Shown: positions 45,657-54,308 of the stretch, one piece after another | Layout of the letters: the number at the start of each line of letters is the position of its first letter | Position numbering within the stretch: position 1 is the first letter of the stretch | NCBI RefSeq assembly: GCF_031127875.1 | Contig: NZ_JARXIA010000021.1 | Coordinates: 62,001-126,000 of the forward strand | Source: Pelagicoccus sp. SDUM812005 | GTDB lineage: Bacteria; Verrucomicrobiota; Verrucomicrobiia; Opitutales; Opitutaceae | Direction of reading: 5' to 3' | DNA length: 64,000 nucleotides | Position numbers and translations under genes: made by a program | The notes under the pieces: model-generated | Database searches by the model: none | Told to the model about the DNA's origin: nothing | What the model saw: only the letters and a program-made list of their open reading frames with translations

Positions 45657-46709
45657 ATGAGCAAAAAAGGTTATACTAAAATAGAAGACCAAGCAGCAGA
45701 ATGGGCTTTAAAGATCGAAGACGGCTTAACCGTCTCGCAGGAAACCGAACTCGAAGCCTGGCTAAGGAAACATCCAGACGCTGAAAGCCAATTGGCAAGA
45801 TTCCAGAAGTCATGGGAACGATTCGAAATCCTAGACCCTCAGCACTTCCCAATGGAAAGCTTGCATCCGGACGAAGCGCAAAGCGCTCCAAGCATCGGAT
45901 TCTTCGCTAAGAAGTGGCGTTGGGCAATCGGAGCCGCAGCTGCTATCGCCATTTTTGGAATCGGTCTTTCGCTCCACGAAAGGAGCCACCAGGAAACAGC
46001 CTATTCCATGCATACCTACCGCTATACGGAAGGTGACTTCTACGAGCTCGAGGACAGGTCGACGCTGGATCTGAATGACGGAGCGGTAGTGGAAAGCAAA
46101 TACTCGGAAGATCGTCGCGAATTTTGGATAAAGAGCGGAGAGGCATACTTTACGGTAGCAAAAGACCCGGACCGTCCCTTCGACGTCTATGCGGGTGAGA
46201 CGCGCCTGCGGGCGCTGGGCACCCAATTCAATGTCAGGTTCTACGATTCAGCTGTAGAAGTGCTCGTTACCGAGGGAATCGTATCGCTCTCCCTCTCAAA
46301 ACCGAATGAGCTAGATACAATCGAGCAAAAATCGGATACAGAACAAGCGCATAAAAAGTTAATTCGAAACCAAAAAGCAGTCGTCCATCAAAGCGCCGAC
46401 CACCAAAGCGGTTACGTCGTTGAAGAAATAGAAGAAGAGGAAGTCTCGGAAATCCTGCTATGGAAACCAGTCACCTTGAAATTCGACTCTACCCCGCTCT
46501 CCGAGGTCGTCGCTCGCTTCAACCGCTATAACGACAATAAAATAGTAATCGCAGATGAACGCATCGAGGCGTTGCAAATAGTAGCGACTTTCCGCTCCAA
46601 CAAGATAGAAGGCTTTATCAACTTGCTTCAGGCTACCTCAAACGTAGTAGCTGAATACAAGGGAAACCAGATAATCCTCACGAGTAAAAACCGGGAGAGC
46701 CGACACTAG
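45657..46709 (+). CDS. FecR-type anti-sigma factor (membrane sensor)
   Basis: 350 residues. The cytoplasmic part (about 1-85) contains AAEWALKIEDGLT and ELEAWLRKHPDAESQLARF, the sigma-binding segment of FecR proteins. One membrane helix lies at about 87-106 (RWAIGAAAAIAIFGIGLSL). The periplasmic FecR domain follows (YELEDRSTLDLNDGAVVESKY is its typical start, GTQFNVRFYDSAVEVLVTEG its core). A C-terminal STN-like/DUF4974 domain occupies about 265-345 (LKFDSTPLSEVVARFNRYN). It would hold the preceding sigma factor inactive until the receptor's STN domain signals. A glutamate-rich stretch (EEIEEEEVSE, about 256-265) links the two periplasmic domains. Confidence 0.93.
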   Translation: MSKKGYTKIEDQAAEWALKIEDGLTVSQETELEAWLRKHPDAESQLARFQKSWERFEILDPQHFPMESLHPDEAQSAPSIGFFAKKWRWAIGAAAAIAIFGIGLSLHERSHQETAYSMHTYRYTEGDFYELEDRSTLDLNDGAVVESKYSEDRREFWIKSGEAYFTVAKDPDRPFDVYAGETRLRALGTQFNVRFYDSAVEVLVTEGIVSLSLSKPNELDTIEQKSDTEQAHKKLIRNQKAVVHQSADHQSGYVVEEIEEEEVSEILLWKPVTLKFDSTPLSEVVARFNRYNDNKIVIADERIEALQIVATFRSNKIEGFINLLQATSNVVAEYKGNQIILTSKNRESRH

Positions 46710-47167
46710 GAAGCGCTAAATAGGGGAACAATAAACCGGCTCCTCTTTCGCTATGTCACCTTAAAGCGTGGCTCGAGTTCGAAGAAAACTCGATTCACCC
46801 CATTTTCAGTCCCTAACAGCCCCTCCGGAAAGGCGGACGCCGCAGATCGAGCATCACGCACTGCGGCTCGCTAGGCTGCCGCTCTTCTCCGCGAGCTGGA
46901 AAAAAACGGGCTGCGGTACCCTTGCCAATCAGTCCTGGGCGGCAGCGGTTGCGGCGTTTTATCATTTTTCTGTAGAATGCCTATCGACTCACCATCGATT
47001 TTGCCTACTCTTCGAGAATCCCTTTGCTCAATAAGAGACGAAACAGCGAGAACGTATCCCGTCGCCCAAAAGTCTAATTGCTGCTCTACCCCGCCTTCCA
47101 GAGAGCAAATTTTTTGATTTTTTCAAAAGTCCCCTTAGTGAGTTTAGGCTTTCTCAAAGTCTAGCTT
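46710..47167. other. Intergenic region between anti-sigma and STN receptor genes
   Basis: 458 bases. A GC-rich block at about 46830-46960 carries several GCCGC/GCGGC inverted segments and resembles the repeat blocks near 22600-22850 (shared GCTGCCGCT). Closer to the receptor is an AT-rich inverted repeat TTTTGA-5 bases-TCAAAA at 47111-47127. A sigma-dependent promoter for the receptor is expected here. No gene is supported. Confidence 0.4.
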
Positions 47168-50100
47168 GTGAACTCAAAACCTGACACGCCCCGCGCCCCA
47201 TTTGTCAACCTCAGTAGAGGTCGTCTATTCCTACTCTGGATACTGATTGGGATGCTCGGTGTTGGAACGACGATACAAGCCACCCCTTTGGAAACAGAAA
47301 AGCAAAGCTACCGATTTTCAGTTCCCGAAGGTTCTGCAATTCGAACCCTGAAGAAAGCAGCCGAGCAATGCGAAATCGACATGCTGTACAGTCCGGACGT
47401 TGTCAAAGGCGTACGGACAGCCGCAGTGCAAGGTCGATTCACAATCGAGGAAGCTTTCGATAAGATGCTGAAAGGCACCACCTTAGAACTCTATCAAGAT
47501 TCGAATTCACAGGCATATGCGATCATAGTTCAACAGGTTTTATCAAACACCGATCATAGTATTAACGATACTGCGATTGGAGAACCTAAAGCTAGAAAAA
47601 GTTCTATAATGCCCCCACTACCAACGAGATCAGATAAACAAGGATCCAAGAGGAAATCCTTTTTCCGCAATACAATTGCGGCCCTATCCGCCGCCGGCGT
47701 CTTCGCGACCGCGTCCGGCCAAGACGATGCGTCGAGCGATGGCGAAGATATCTTCGAGCTTTCTCCCTTTACAGTGGATGGCTCGAACACTGAAGGCTAC
47801 CGAGCCTCTTCCACATTGGCCGGAACGCGTCTGAATACCAAGCTGAAAGACGTGGCCTCTTCGATCAGCGTCGTCACGAAAGACTTTCTAAACGACACAA
47901 GCGCGACCGACCTTAAGCAGCTGCTCGTCCACACCACCAGCACCGAAGTCGCCGGTCCGATGGGCAACTTCGCGGACGATGCGGGTCGAAACAACGAAAG
48001 AGAATTCACCGAACGTCCCATTGAGATCAACGCCACCACTCGCGTAAGGGGATTGGCCGGAGCCACAATTACGCGGGAGTACTTTGAAAGCCTAATCCCG
48101 ATGGACAGCTACAACACGGATAGCGTTACTGTGAATCGAGGAGCGAACTCGATCCTATTCGGAGTGGGCAGTCCGGCAGGTATCATCAACACCGGATTAA
48201 TTGCACCCATTTTCGCTGACCAGAACAAGGTGAGCCTTAGCTATGGCTCCTACGGTTCGGTCCGCAGCAGCGTCGATGTCTCGCGGCTGATCAACGACAA
48301 ACTAGCGGTTCGCTTCGCCGCGCTGTATGAGGATAATAAATACCAGCAGAAGCCGGCCTTCGAGCGCGACAAGCGCCTCTTCGCCACCCTCGCCTATCGC
48401 CCCACCCAAGATCTCACCTTCAAGTTGAATGCGGAGAACGGAAGGATCGACGCGAACCAGCCTCGCCAATTCGCTCCGGTTGACAGTTTGACCATGTGGT
48501 GGGATCCTTTGGCCCACCCCGAGGGATTAGTGAAGCCCGAGCACGATGCGATTGCGACTCCAGCGCTCAGTCCGTACGGCGCCTATTTCGGCCCCTTGGG
48601 TCCGATCGTAGGCCCACCCGTCATCTGGTCGGTTGCAGGCTCCGGAGAGGTCGACTCCAGCGTCAACCCCAGCAATGCGGAAGCTTTCCTGATATTTAGG
48701 CATCCGAATTTCACGCCGAGCGATTCTAGCGATAGAGAACTCCGCGCCTTTGCAACGCTTCGGGGCACAGGTCAGAATCAACGCTACTACAACAACGGCC
48801 AAAACGAGGCGATTGCCAATCAGTTCGCGAATCGATCAGTTTCGGACGAATCTATTCTAGACTTCCGCAACAATCTGCTGGACGGGGACAACAAGGGGTC
48901 GAACATGGATTTCGAGTCCTTCAGCTTCACGGCCGAACAACTCTTCCTCGACAAGAAAGCCGGGATCGAAGTCGCCTTCGATTCGCAGTCGGTGGAGCTT
49001 TCGAGCCACTCCCTTTTCGGGGGAGCTCGCTCCTATAATCTACAGATCGACGTGAACACGGTCCTTCCGGACGGGAATCCCAATCCAAACTTCGGGCGCC
49101 CCATGATCTCCTGGAGCGGTGGAGACTGGGATGAGGCGACCACCGAAAGCGACACTTACCGGGCGACCGGATTTCTCAACCTGAATGCCACCGAGAAAAT
49201 CGAAGGCTTCCTGGGCAAGGTTCTCGGCGACCACACGATTACCGGACTCTACGAACACCGGAAGGAGAAGAATGAATCGATGGGAGGCCTGCAGTACGCT
49301 TGGGGCGACGACTACGTCGAATTCAATCGCAAACCCGACGGCGCCCTCACCCTTGGCGGGATTGGCAATGTGGGAAATAGAACCTTCCGCTCCGCAGGCG
49401 GAATCGTTTACCTTGGAGATTCGTTGAAAGACGCCGCCAGCCCCTCGAATGCCAACTTGATCGAGCGCCTGCCTAAACTAAACGTCGGCAACTCCCGCAG
49501 CTTGCGAACGTACAGCTACAACGACGACGCCTGGGTAACGAGAGACTTCGGCATTATCCAAAATCCAATTACAAGCGCGGGCCTTAACCGCCTGGAACGT
49601 ACCTCTAAAGCGATTATCTTTAACAGTCGTTTCCTCGAGGACCACTTGATCGCAACCTACGGTTGGAGAGACGACGAAGTTAAATCGTTCGCGCTGGACG
49701 GCGTGCCGCGCGGAAGCGATGGAGCGGTATTGCTGGACGATCCATCCTTCGTTGCAACCCCAAGCGGTGATCCCTACCAAGATACAACATTCTCCTGGGG
49801 AGTCGTCGCCCATATGCCCCGTTCCATTGTCGATAAGCTCGGTCCAATCAATCGGCTAAGCGTCCACTACACGGAAGCGGAAAACAGGGTTGCAAGCAAT
49901 CGCGTGAGGCATGACTTCTTCGACAGAGCGCTCAGCGCGCCTCTCGGAGAGACGAAAGAGTACGGCGTCTCGGTCGCGCTATACGAAGACAAGCTTTCAA
50001 TCCGGGCGAACGTATACGAAACCGTTCAGTCGCTCAGAAGCGATAGCTCCCTCAACGGGCTTACCGGTATCATCGGTCAGGAATCCCGCTTCATCAACCA

Positions 50101-50938
50101 AATCGAAGACGTGATTGCTGTGAATCCCGGAAATCGCGCTGATATCGAATTGCTGCGCGATTACCCTGACTTTCCTCAAGTCATCAAAGAGGCGTGGAAC
50201 ATCAAGAAGGATTCCAACGGATTGCTAGAATTCGACGCTCCGGACAACCTGTCGGTGACTAGCGACGGAGTCTCCAAAGGCTTCGAGCTCGAGATGGTTG
50301 GCAACCTGACATCCAATTGGACTATTTCCATGAACGCTGCCAAGCAAGAGGTCACTCGCGAAAACAGCGCGCCCGCCGTTGCTGAGTACCTCTACGGTGA
50401 TATCAACCGGGCTGCAGTTTGGGAAGATAGCGCCTTCGGACGGTTTAACTTCAATCCAGCAAACAATGTAACGATTGGAGAGCAGATGGACACCTACACT
50501 TCCAGCTTGCAACTGGCGCAAATGCAGGACGGTTCCACATCCGTTGACCAGGTTCGCGAGTGGAGATTCAATGTCTTCACCAACTACAAGTTCGCCGATG
50601 ACAGTTCGCTCAAAGGCTGGACCGTTGGCGGCGGAGCGCGTTGGCAGGACGAGGTCGCGATCGGATTCCCGCAGATCTTTGATACGCAGCTCGGCGAATA
50701 CAGGCCGGACGTGACAAGCCCTTACTTCGGTCCGGATCAGCTAAAAGTCGACGCATTCGTCCGCTATAAACGTAAGCTCTTTGAAGATCGCGTCGACTGG
50801 ACCATCCAGTTGAACATCAACAACGCCCTCGACGAAGACGACCTAGTTCCCGCGGTCGCAAACCCAGACGGCAGTTTCCCAGTCTTCAGCATCCCAGCGG
50901 AGCGCACCTTCACGCTCAGCTCCACCTTTGATTTCTAG
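47168..50938 (+). CDS. TonB-dependent receptor 3 with N-terminal STN signalling domain
   Basis: 1256 residues from a GTG start. A signal peptide (about 17-38) is followed by an STN domain (about 45-125: YRFSVPEGSAIRTLKKAAEQ, VQGRFTIEEAFDKMLKGT), the part that contacts FecR-type anti-sigma factors. A linker then leads to a second signal-peptide-like stretch at 160-184 (KRKSFFRNTIAALSAAG...ASGQ), the acidic ELSPFTV segment, plug (LNTKLKDVASSISVVTKDFL, VRGLAGATITREYF, NRGANSILFGVGSPAGIIN) and barrel ending STFDF. From residue 160 on it aligns with receptors 1 and 2 including their signal peptides. An internal ATG at 47609 (Met148) could start a form without STN. It is the sensor of the sigma/anti-sigma set upstream. 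Confidence 0.92.
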   Translation: MNSKPDTPRAPFVNLSRGRLFLLWILIGMLGVGTTIQATPLETEKQSYRFSVPEGSAIRTLKKAAEQCEIDMLYSPDVVKGVRTAAVQGRFTIEEAFDKMLKGTTLELYQDSNSQAYAIIVQQVLSNTDHSINDTAIGEPKARKSSIMPPLPTRSDKQGSKRKSFFRNTIAALSAAGVFATASGQDDASSDGEDIFELSPFTVDGSNTEGYRASSTLAGTRLNTKLKDVASSISVVTKDFLNDTSATDLKQLLVHTTSTEVAGPMGNFADDAGRNNEREFTERPIEINATTRVRGLAGATITREYFESLIPMDSYNTDSVTVNRGANSILFGVGSPAGIINTGLIAPIFADQNKVSLSYGSYGSVRSSVDVSRLINDKLAVRFAALYEDNKYQQKPAFERDKRLFATLAYRPTQDLTFKLNAENGRIDANQPRQFAPVDSLTMWWDPLAHPEGLVKPEHDAIATPALSPYGAYFGPLGPIVGPPVIWSVAGSGEVDSSVNPSNAEAFLIFRHPNFTPSDSSDRELRAFATLRGTGQNQRYYNNGQNEAIANQFANRSVSDESILDFRNNLLDGDNKGSNMDFESFSFTAEQLFLDKKAGIEVAFDSQSVELSSHSLFGGARSYNLQIDVNTVLPDGNPNPNFGRPMISWSGGDWDEATTESDTYRATGFLNLNATEKIEGFLGKVLGDHTITGLYEHRKEKNESMGGLQYAWGDDYVEFNRKPDGALTLGGIGNVGNRTFRSAGGIVYLGDSLKDAASPSNANLIERLPKLNVGNSRSLRTYSYNDDAWVTRDFGIIQNPITSAGLNRLERTSKAIIFNSRFLEDHLIATYGWRDDEVKSFALDGVPRGSDGAVLLDDPSFVATPSGDPYQDTTFSWGVVAHMPRSIVDKLGPINRLSVHYTEAENRVASNRVRHDFFDRALSAPLGETKEYGVSVALYEDKLSIRANVYETVQSLRSDSSLNGLTGIIGQESRFINQIEDVIAVNPGNRADIELLRDYPDFPQVIKEAWNIKKDSNGLLEFDAPDNLSVTSDGVSKGFELEMVGNLTSNWTISMNAAKQEVTRENSAPAVAEYLYGDINRAAVWEDSAFGRFNFNPANNVTIGEQMDTYTSSLQLAQMQDGSTSVDQVREWRFNVFTNYKFADDSSLKGWTVGGGARWQDEVAIGFPQIFDTQLGEYRPDVTSPYFGPDQLKVDAFVRYKRKLFEDRVDWTIQLNINNALDEDDLVPAVANPDGSFPVFSIPAERTFTLSSTFDF

Positions 50939-50973
50939 AGCGAGTAGTTAAGCTCCTTTTCAAAATGCTTCTC

Positions 50974-51004
50974 GCCCGACACCTTTTCCGGTGTCGGGCT
51001 TTTT
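50974..51004 (+). terminator. Rho-independent terminator of receptor 3
   Basis: GCCCGACACC and GGTGTCGGGC form a perfect 10-base-pair stem with a 6-base loop, followed by five T, 35 bases after the stop codon. Confidence 0.9.
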
Positions 51005-51228
51005 CATTGCAACGCGCAACCTGCCACCGGATCGAGAGGCGAATCCCCCTTTCCCACAAGCCACCCCACTCTCCTGCTTCGAGCTGCCAGAATAGAATTC
51101 CTTGGCCGCCCCGCAATCGATATGTATAGATTACGCGACTAGCAATTTCGTGGAAATCCGCTGCTGATCTGAAATACTCACACTTTTGCGAAGCCCAGTA
51201 CCCTCCGGGCCCAACCACCCCTCACAAA

Positions 51229-52893
51229 ATGAAACGACTACGTCCAGCTTGCTTGCTCCTGGTTTCCATGCCCTTCCTCTTCGCGTGCTCAAAGTCCACG
51301 CTCAGCGAAGAAGACTACCGGGCCCAAAGAGCGGCCTTAATCGAGGCCCACTCGGCTCAAGACCCAACCTTCGCCGCATTGCAAAGCGAAATGGAAAGCG
51401 AGGAGAGCTATAGCAGCGAGTACTGGCGCTGGCGCATCGACCAGTACCTGTACGGCCAATACACCGAGTTCCAGCCAATCTACGATGCCTTCGTCCGCGG
51501 CAAGTCCTTCACGCAAATCTACGACCTTCCCGCTGAGGATCTCGCCGCGACCCCAGAACCTGGAGCGGAGCTGACAGACCTCCCCGAAGGCTTCTTCACC
51601 GACAACCTTCCCGGCAACGTACACACTGGCAAAACCGTATTGGCAGACGGCAAAGTCTACATCACTTACCAGGGCCACCTGACCGACCCCTACGTCGCGA
51701 GCTACGATCTCGAAAACGATACCTGGGACGGTCCCTACAAGGCCGGCCATAGCACCCTTTCCAAGGACGGTCGCAAGGTCGACAGCCACGGGCGGCCAGC
51801 CATCGAACAGGACAGCGACGGTTATTTCCACATCGTATACGGCGGCCATGGCGGCGAGCGCGAAGACGGCCTCAATCCGCTTTCGATCGATACTCCACAC
51901 GCGGGGGGAAGGATGATTCACGTGGTATCCGAAAAGCCATACGACATCAGCTCCTTCGTCGAAAAGGATGACATCACGCCTTTCGCCTCCTACACCGCGA
52001 CCTGCAAGATGGGCAACGGCGATATCTATTTCTTTACCCGAGCCGGCACCCACAAGTCGCCTTGGGTCTACTACAAGATGAAAAGCGGTAGCCAAACCTT
52101 CGAGCCACCCGTGCTCATCACATGGCCCGTCCCCCAAGCGGACGATCCTATCCACGTGGATACATTCTATATCACCCCAAAGAAAGTTTCGGACACTGAA
52201 ATCGTCGTCACCTACCTTTGGCACGAATGCAACTTCAAGGAGATCCATGACCGAACCCACTACAGCCGGATCAACACCTACTACATGAAGTTGGATACCA
52301 GCGACGACACCTTCTACAACGTCGAAGGCAAGAAGCTCCCCCTTCCGCTCACCAAAGCCACCGCTGACGAACTTACCCTCGCCTACAACTCCAGCGAAAC
52401 GGGTGAAACCTGCTTCGGCACCCGCCCGCTCGTTCTCGAAGACGGGCGACCGGCCGCCGCCTACGAAGCCATGGGCGACGACTATCGCGAATGGCGAATG
52501 GTCGTCTACGAAAACGGAAAGTGGACGCACAGCCTACCCATACCAGGAACAAAGCGTAACAGCGTTACGGATACATCAGGGCGCAAGATCAAGAGCCTCC
52601 TGAAGCACGAAACGATCAAGGAAGGCGGAAGCTCGGCCACAGCAGCTGTTATCTACCGCAACGCCGCCGGCGAAACCGTATTCGCTACCGCACAAAAAAG
52701 CGCCGACTCTACCCCATCGGAAGAGGCTTGGACGGTTGATAGAGAATACCTCAGCCTCTCCAAAGCCAGCATGCAGATGCATGCCGTGCGAAACGAAGCA
52801 GGCGAGGCAGAAGCCCTTGTCCTTAACGTCAGAAAGGGCTCCGCTCAACGTCTCTACCTCTGGCACGACGGGGCTCTCCGGCCCCAAAACTAG
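51229..52893 (+). CDS. BNR-4 beta-propeller lipoprotein, PL24/PL25 ulvan-lyase-like
   Basis: 554 residues. The signal sequence ends LFAC with Cys20, consistent with a lipoprotein. A charged helical region at about 24-105 (SEEDYRAQRAALIEAH, EYWRWRIDQYLYGQY) precedes the propeller and is absent from the other two homologues. Propeller strands include KVYITYQGHLTDPYVASYD, FHIVYGGHGG and IYFFTRAGTHKSPWVYYK. His187 (VDSHGRP) and His207 (YGGHGG) are 20 residues apart, as in the lipoprotein at 13838-15319, to which it is clearly related. Likely a lyase acting on a uronate-containing sulfated polymer; this rests on family resemblance. It begins a run of genes with two sulfatases and another propeller. 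Confidence 0.72.
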   Translation: MKRLRPACLLLVSMPFLFACSKSTLSEEDYRAQRAALIEAHSAQDPTFAALQSEMESEESYSSEYWRWRIDQYLYGQYTEFQPIYDAFVRGKSFTQIYDLPAEDLAATPEPGAELTDLPEGFFTDNLPGNVHTGKTVLADGKVYITYQGHLTDPYVASYDLENDTWDGPYKAGHSTLSKDGRKVDSHGRPAIEQDSDGYFHIVYGGHGGEREDGLNPLSIDTPHAGGRMIHVVSEKPYDISSFVEKDDITPFASYTATCKMGNGDIYFFTRAGTHKSPWVYYKMKSGSQTFEPPVLITWPVPQADDPIHVDTFYITPKKVSDTEIVVTYLWHECNFKEIHDRTHYSRINTYYMKLDTSDDTFYNVEGKKLPLPLTKATADELTLAYNSSETGETCFGTRPLVLEDGRPAAAYEAMGDDYREWRMVVYENGKWTHSLPIPGTKRNSVTDTSGRKIKSLLKHETIKEGGSSATAAVIYRNAAGETVFATAQKSADSTPSEEAWTVDREYLSLSKASMQMHAVRNEAGEAEALVLNVRKGSAQRLYLWHDGALRPQN

Positions 52894-52914
52894 CAACGCT
52901 TCTTCAACTCCGTC

Positions 52915-54303
52915 ATGAGAAAATTCGCTCTCCTGCTCACCGTTCTCGCTAGCGCCCTTTCCCTAAAGGCTGCCGTGGCGGAACCCGTTCGTCCCAACGT
53001 GCTCTTCATTGCCATCGACGACCTGCGACCCGAGCTCGGATGCTACGGTGATCCGGTGGCTCAAACGCCGCACCTCGACAAGCTAGCTGGCGAGGGAGCC
53101 CTGTTCGAACGCGCCTACTGCCAGGTCGCGGTGTGCGGCGCCTCCCGGGCGAGCATGATGACCGGCATCTTGCCCACCAAAACGCGCTTCGTGGACTACC
53201 TGGCCACCGTCGATGGCGACGCTCCGGGCGCCGCCACCCTAGCCCAGGTATTCAAGGAAGCAGGCTACACCACCCTCGTTAACGGCAAGATCTTTCACAA
53301 CAGTCGAGATACCGCGGAACGATCCTGGAGCGAAAAGCCCCGCGGCACCGGCCTCAACCATCGCACCAGCCACGACCCCCAAACGAACCAAACCACGACC
53401 CAGCAAGGCAACGGGCTGTTCTTCGAATGCGTCGCCGTACCGGACGACGCCTACACCGACGGCCGCGTCGCCGCCCGTACCATCGAGGACCTCCGACGTT
53501 TCAAGGATAGCGGGGAACCCTTTTTCATCGGTTGCGGATTCATCCGACCACACCTTCCCTTCTACGCTCCCAAGAAGTATTGGGATCTGTACGATGCGAA
53601 CGCTATTCCTTTAGCCAGCTACCGGGATCGTCCTAGAAACGCACCCGACGCCCTGTCGGGATCCGGTGAATACAGAACGTATTTCCTAGGCGACTACGAC
53701 GCACAATCCGAAGCCTTTCATCGAAAGATGAGGCACGGCTACCTCGCCTCAACCAGCTACGTGGACAAGCTGGTGGGCGACGTCTTAAACGAACTCGACG
53801 CCCTCGGCCTTGCCGACAATACCATTGTGGTCGTTTGGGGCGACCACGGCTTTCACCTCGGCGAATACAACTTCTGGGGCAAGCACAACACCATGCACCT
53901 GGCCACTCGCATACCGCTCATCGTCAAAGCCCCTGGAAAACTGCAGGGACTGCGCAGCGAGGCCCTTATCTCTAGCGTAGACATCTTCCCTACGCTTTGC
54001 GCTCTCGCTGGTATCGAGACGCCTGCGAGCGTCCAAGGAAAGAGCTTCGTCGCCTCCCTTAGCGACAAGGACGCGACCAGCAACGCTGTCGTGTACACCC
54101 GCTTCAAAAGCGCCGACGCCATCGTAACCCCACGCTTCAACTACACGCGCTACGAAAATGGAGAAGAAATGCTCTACGATCTCAAAATCGATCCCGGAGA
54201 AACGCTAAACCGCGTCAGCAACCCTGAATACAAAGCAACCCTAGCGAAGCTTCGCATTCTCCTGCAGGAACAAATCGAAATCGCGGAATCAGCCCCCTTT
54301 TAA
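52915..54303 (+). CDS. Secreted S1 sulfatase, iduronate-2-sulfatase-like, CGASR motif
   Basis: 462 residues with a signal peptide (about 1-22). RPNVLFIAIDDLRPELGCYG is the metal-binding start. The formylglycine site reads AVCGASR with Cys74, that is CxAxR instead of CxPxR, a form accepted in some bacterial sulfatases. FFIGCGFIRPHLPFYAPKKYWDLYD and WGDHGFHLGEYNFWGKHNT match iduronate-2-sulfatase-type enzymes and resemble the sulfatase at 3969-5432. It starts 21 bases after the lyase-like gene, and the next sulfatase starts 5 bases after its stop, so these genes are co-transcribed. Removal of sulfate from uronic acid or rhamnose units is expected. Confidence 0.9.
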   Translation: MRKFALLLTVLASALSLKAAVAEPVRPNVLFIAIDDLRPELGCYGDPVAQTPHLDKLAGEGALFERAYCQVAVCGASRASMMTGILPTKTRFVDYLATVDGDAPGAATLAQVFKEAGYTTLVNGKIFHNSRDTAERSWSEKPRGTGLNHRTSHDPQTNQTTTQQGNGLFFECVAVPDDAYTDGRVAARTIEDLRRFKDSGEPFFIGCGFIRPHLPFYAPKKYWDLYDANAIPLASYRDRPRNAPDALSGSGEYRTYFLGDYDAQSEAFHRKMRHGYLASTSYVDKLVGDVLNELDALGLADNTIVVVWGDHGFHLGEYNFWGKHNTMHLATRIPLIVKAPGKLQGLRSEALISSVDIFPTLCALAGIETPASVQGKSFVASLSDKDATSNAVVYTRFKSADAIVTPRFNYTRYENGEEMLYDLKIDPGETLNRVSNPEYKATLAKLRILLQEQIEIAESAPF

Positions 54304-54308
54304 GCCCT

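Noticed and set aside
46768-47034. An 88-residue frame between the anti-sigma and receptor 3 genes.
   Set aside because: It coincides with GC-rich repeat sequence and has no conserved feature.
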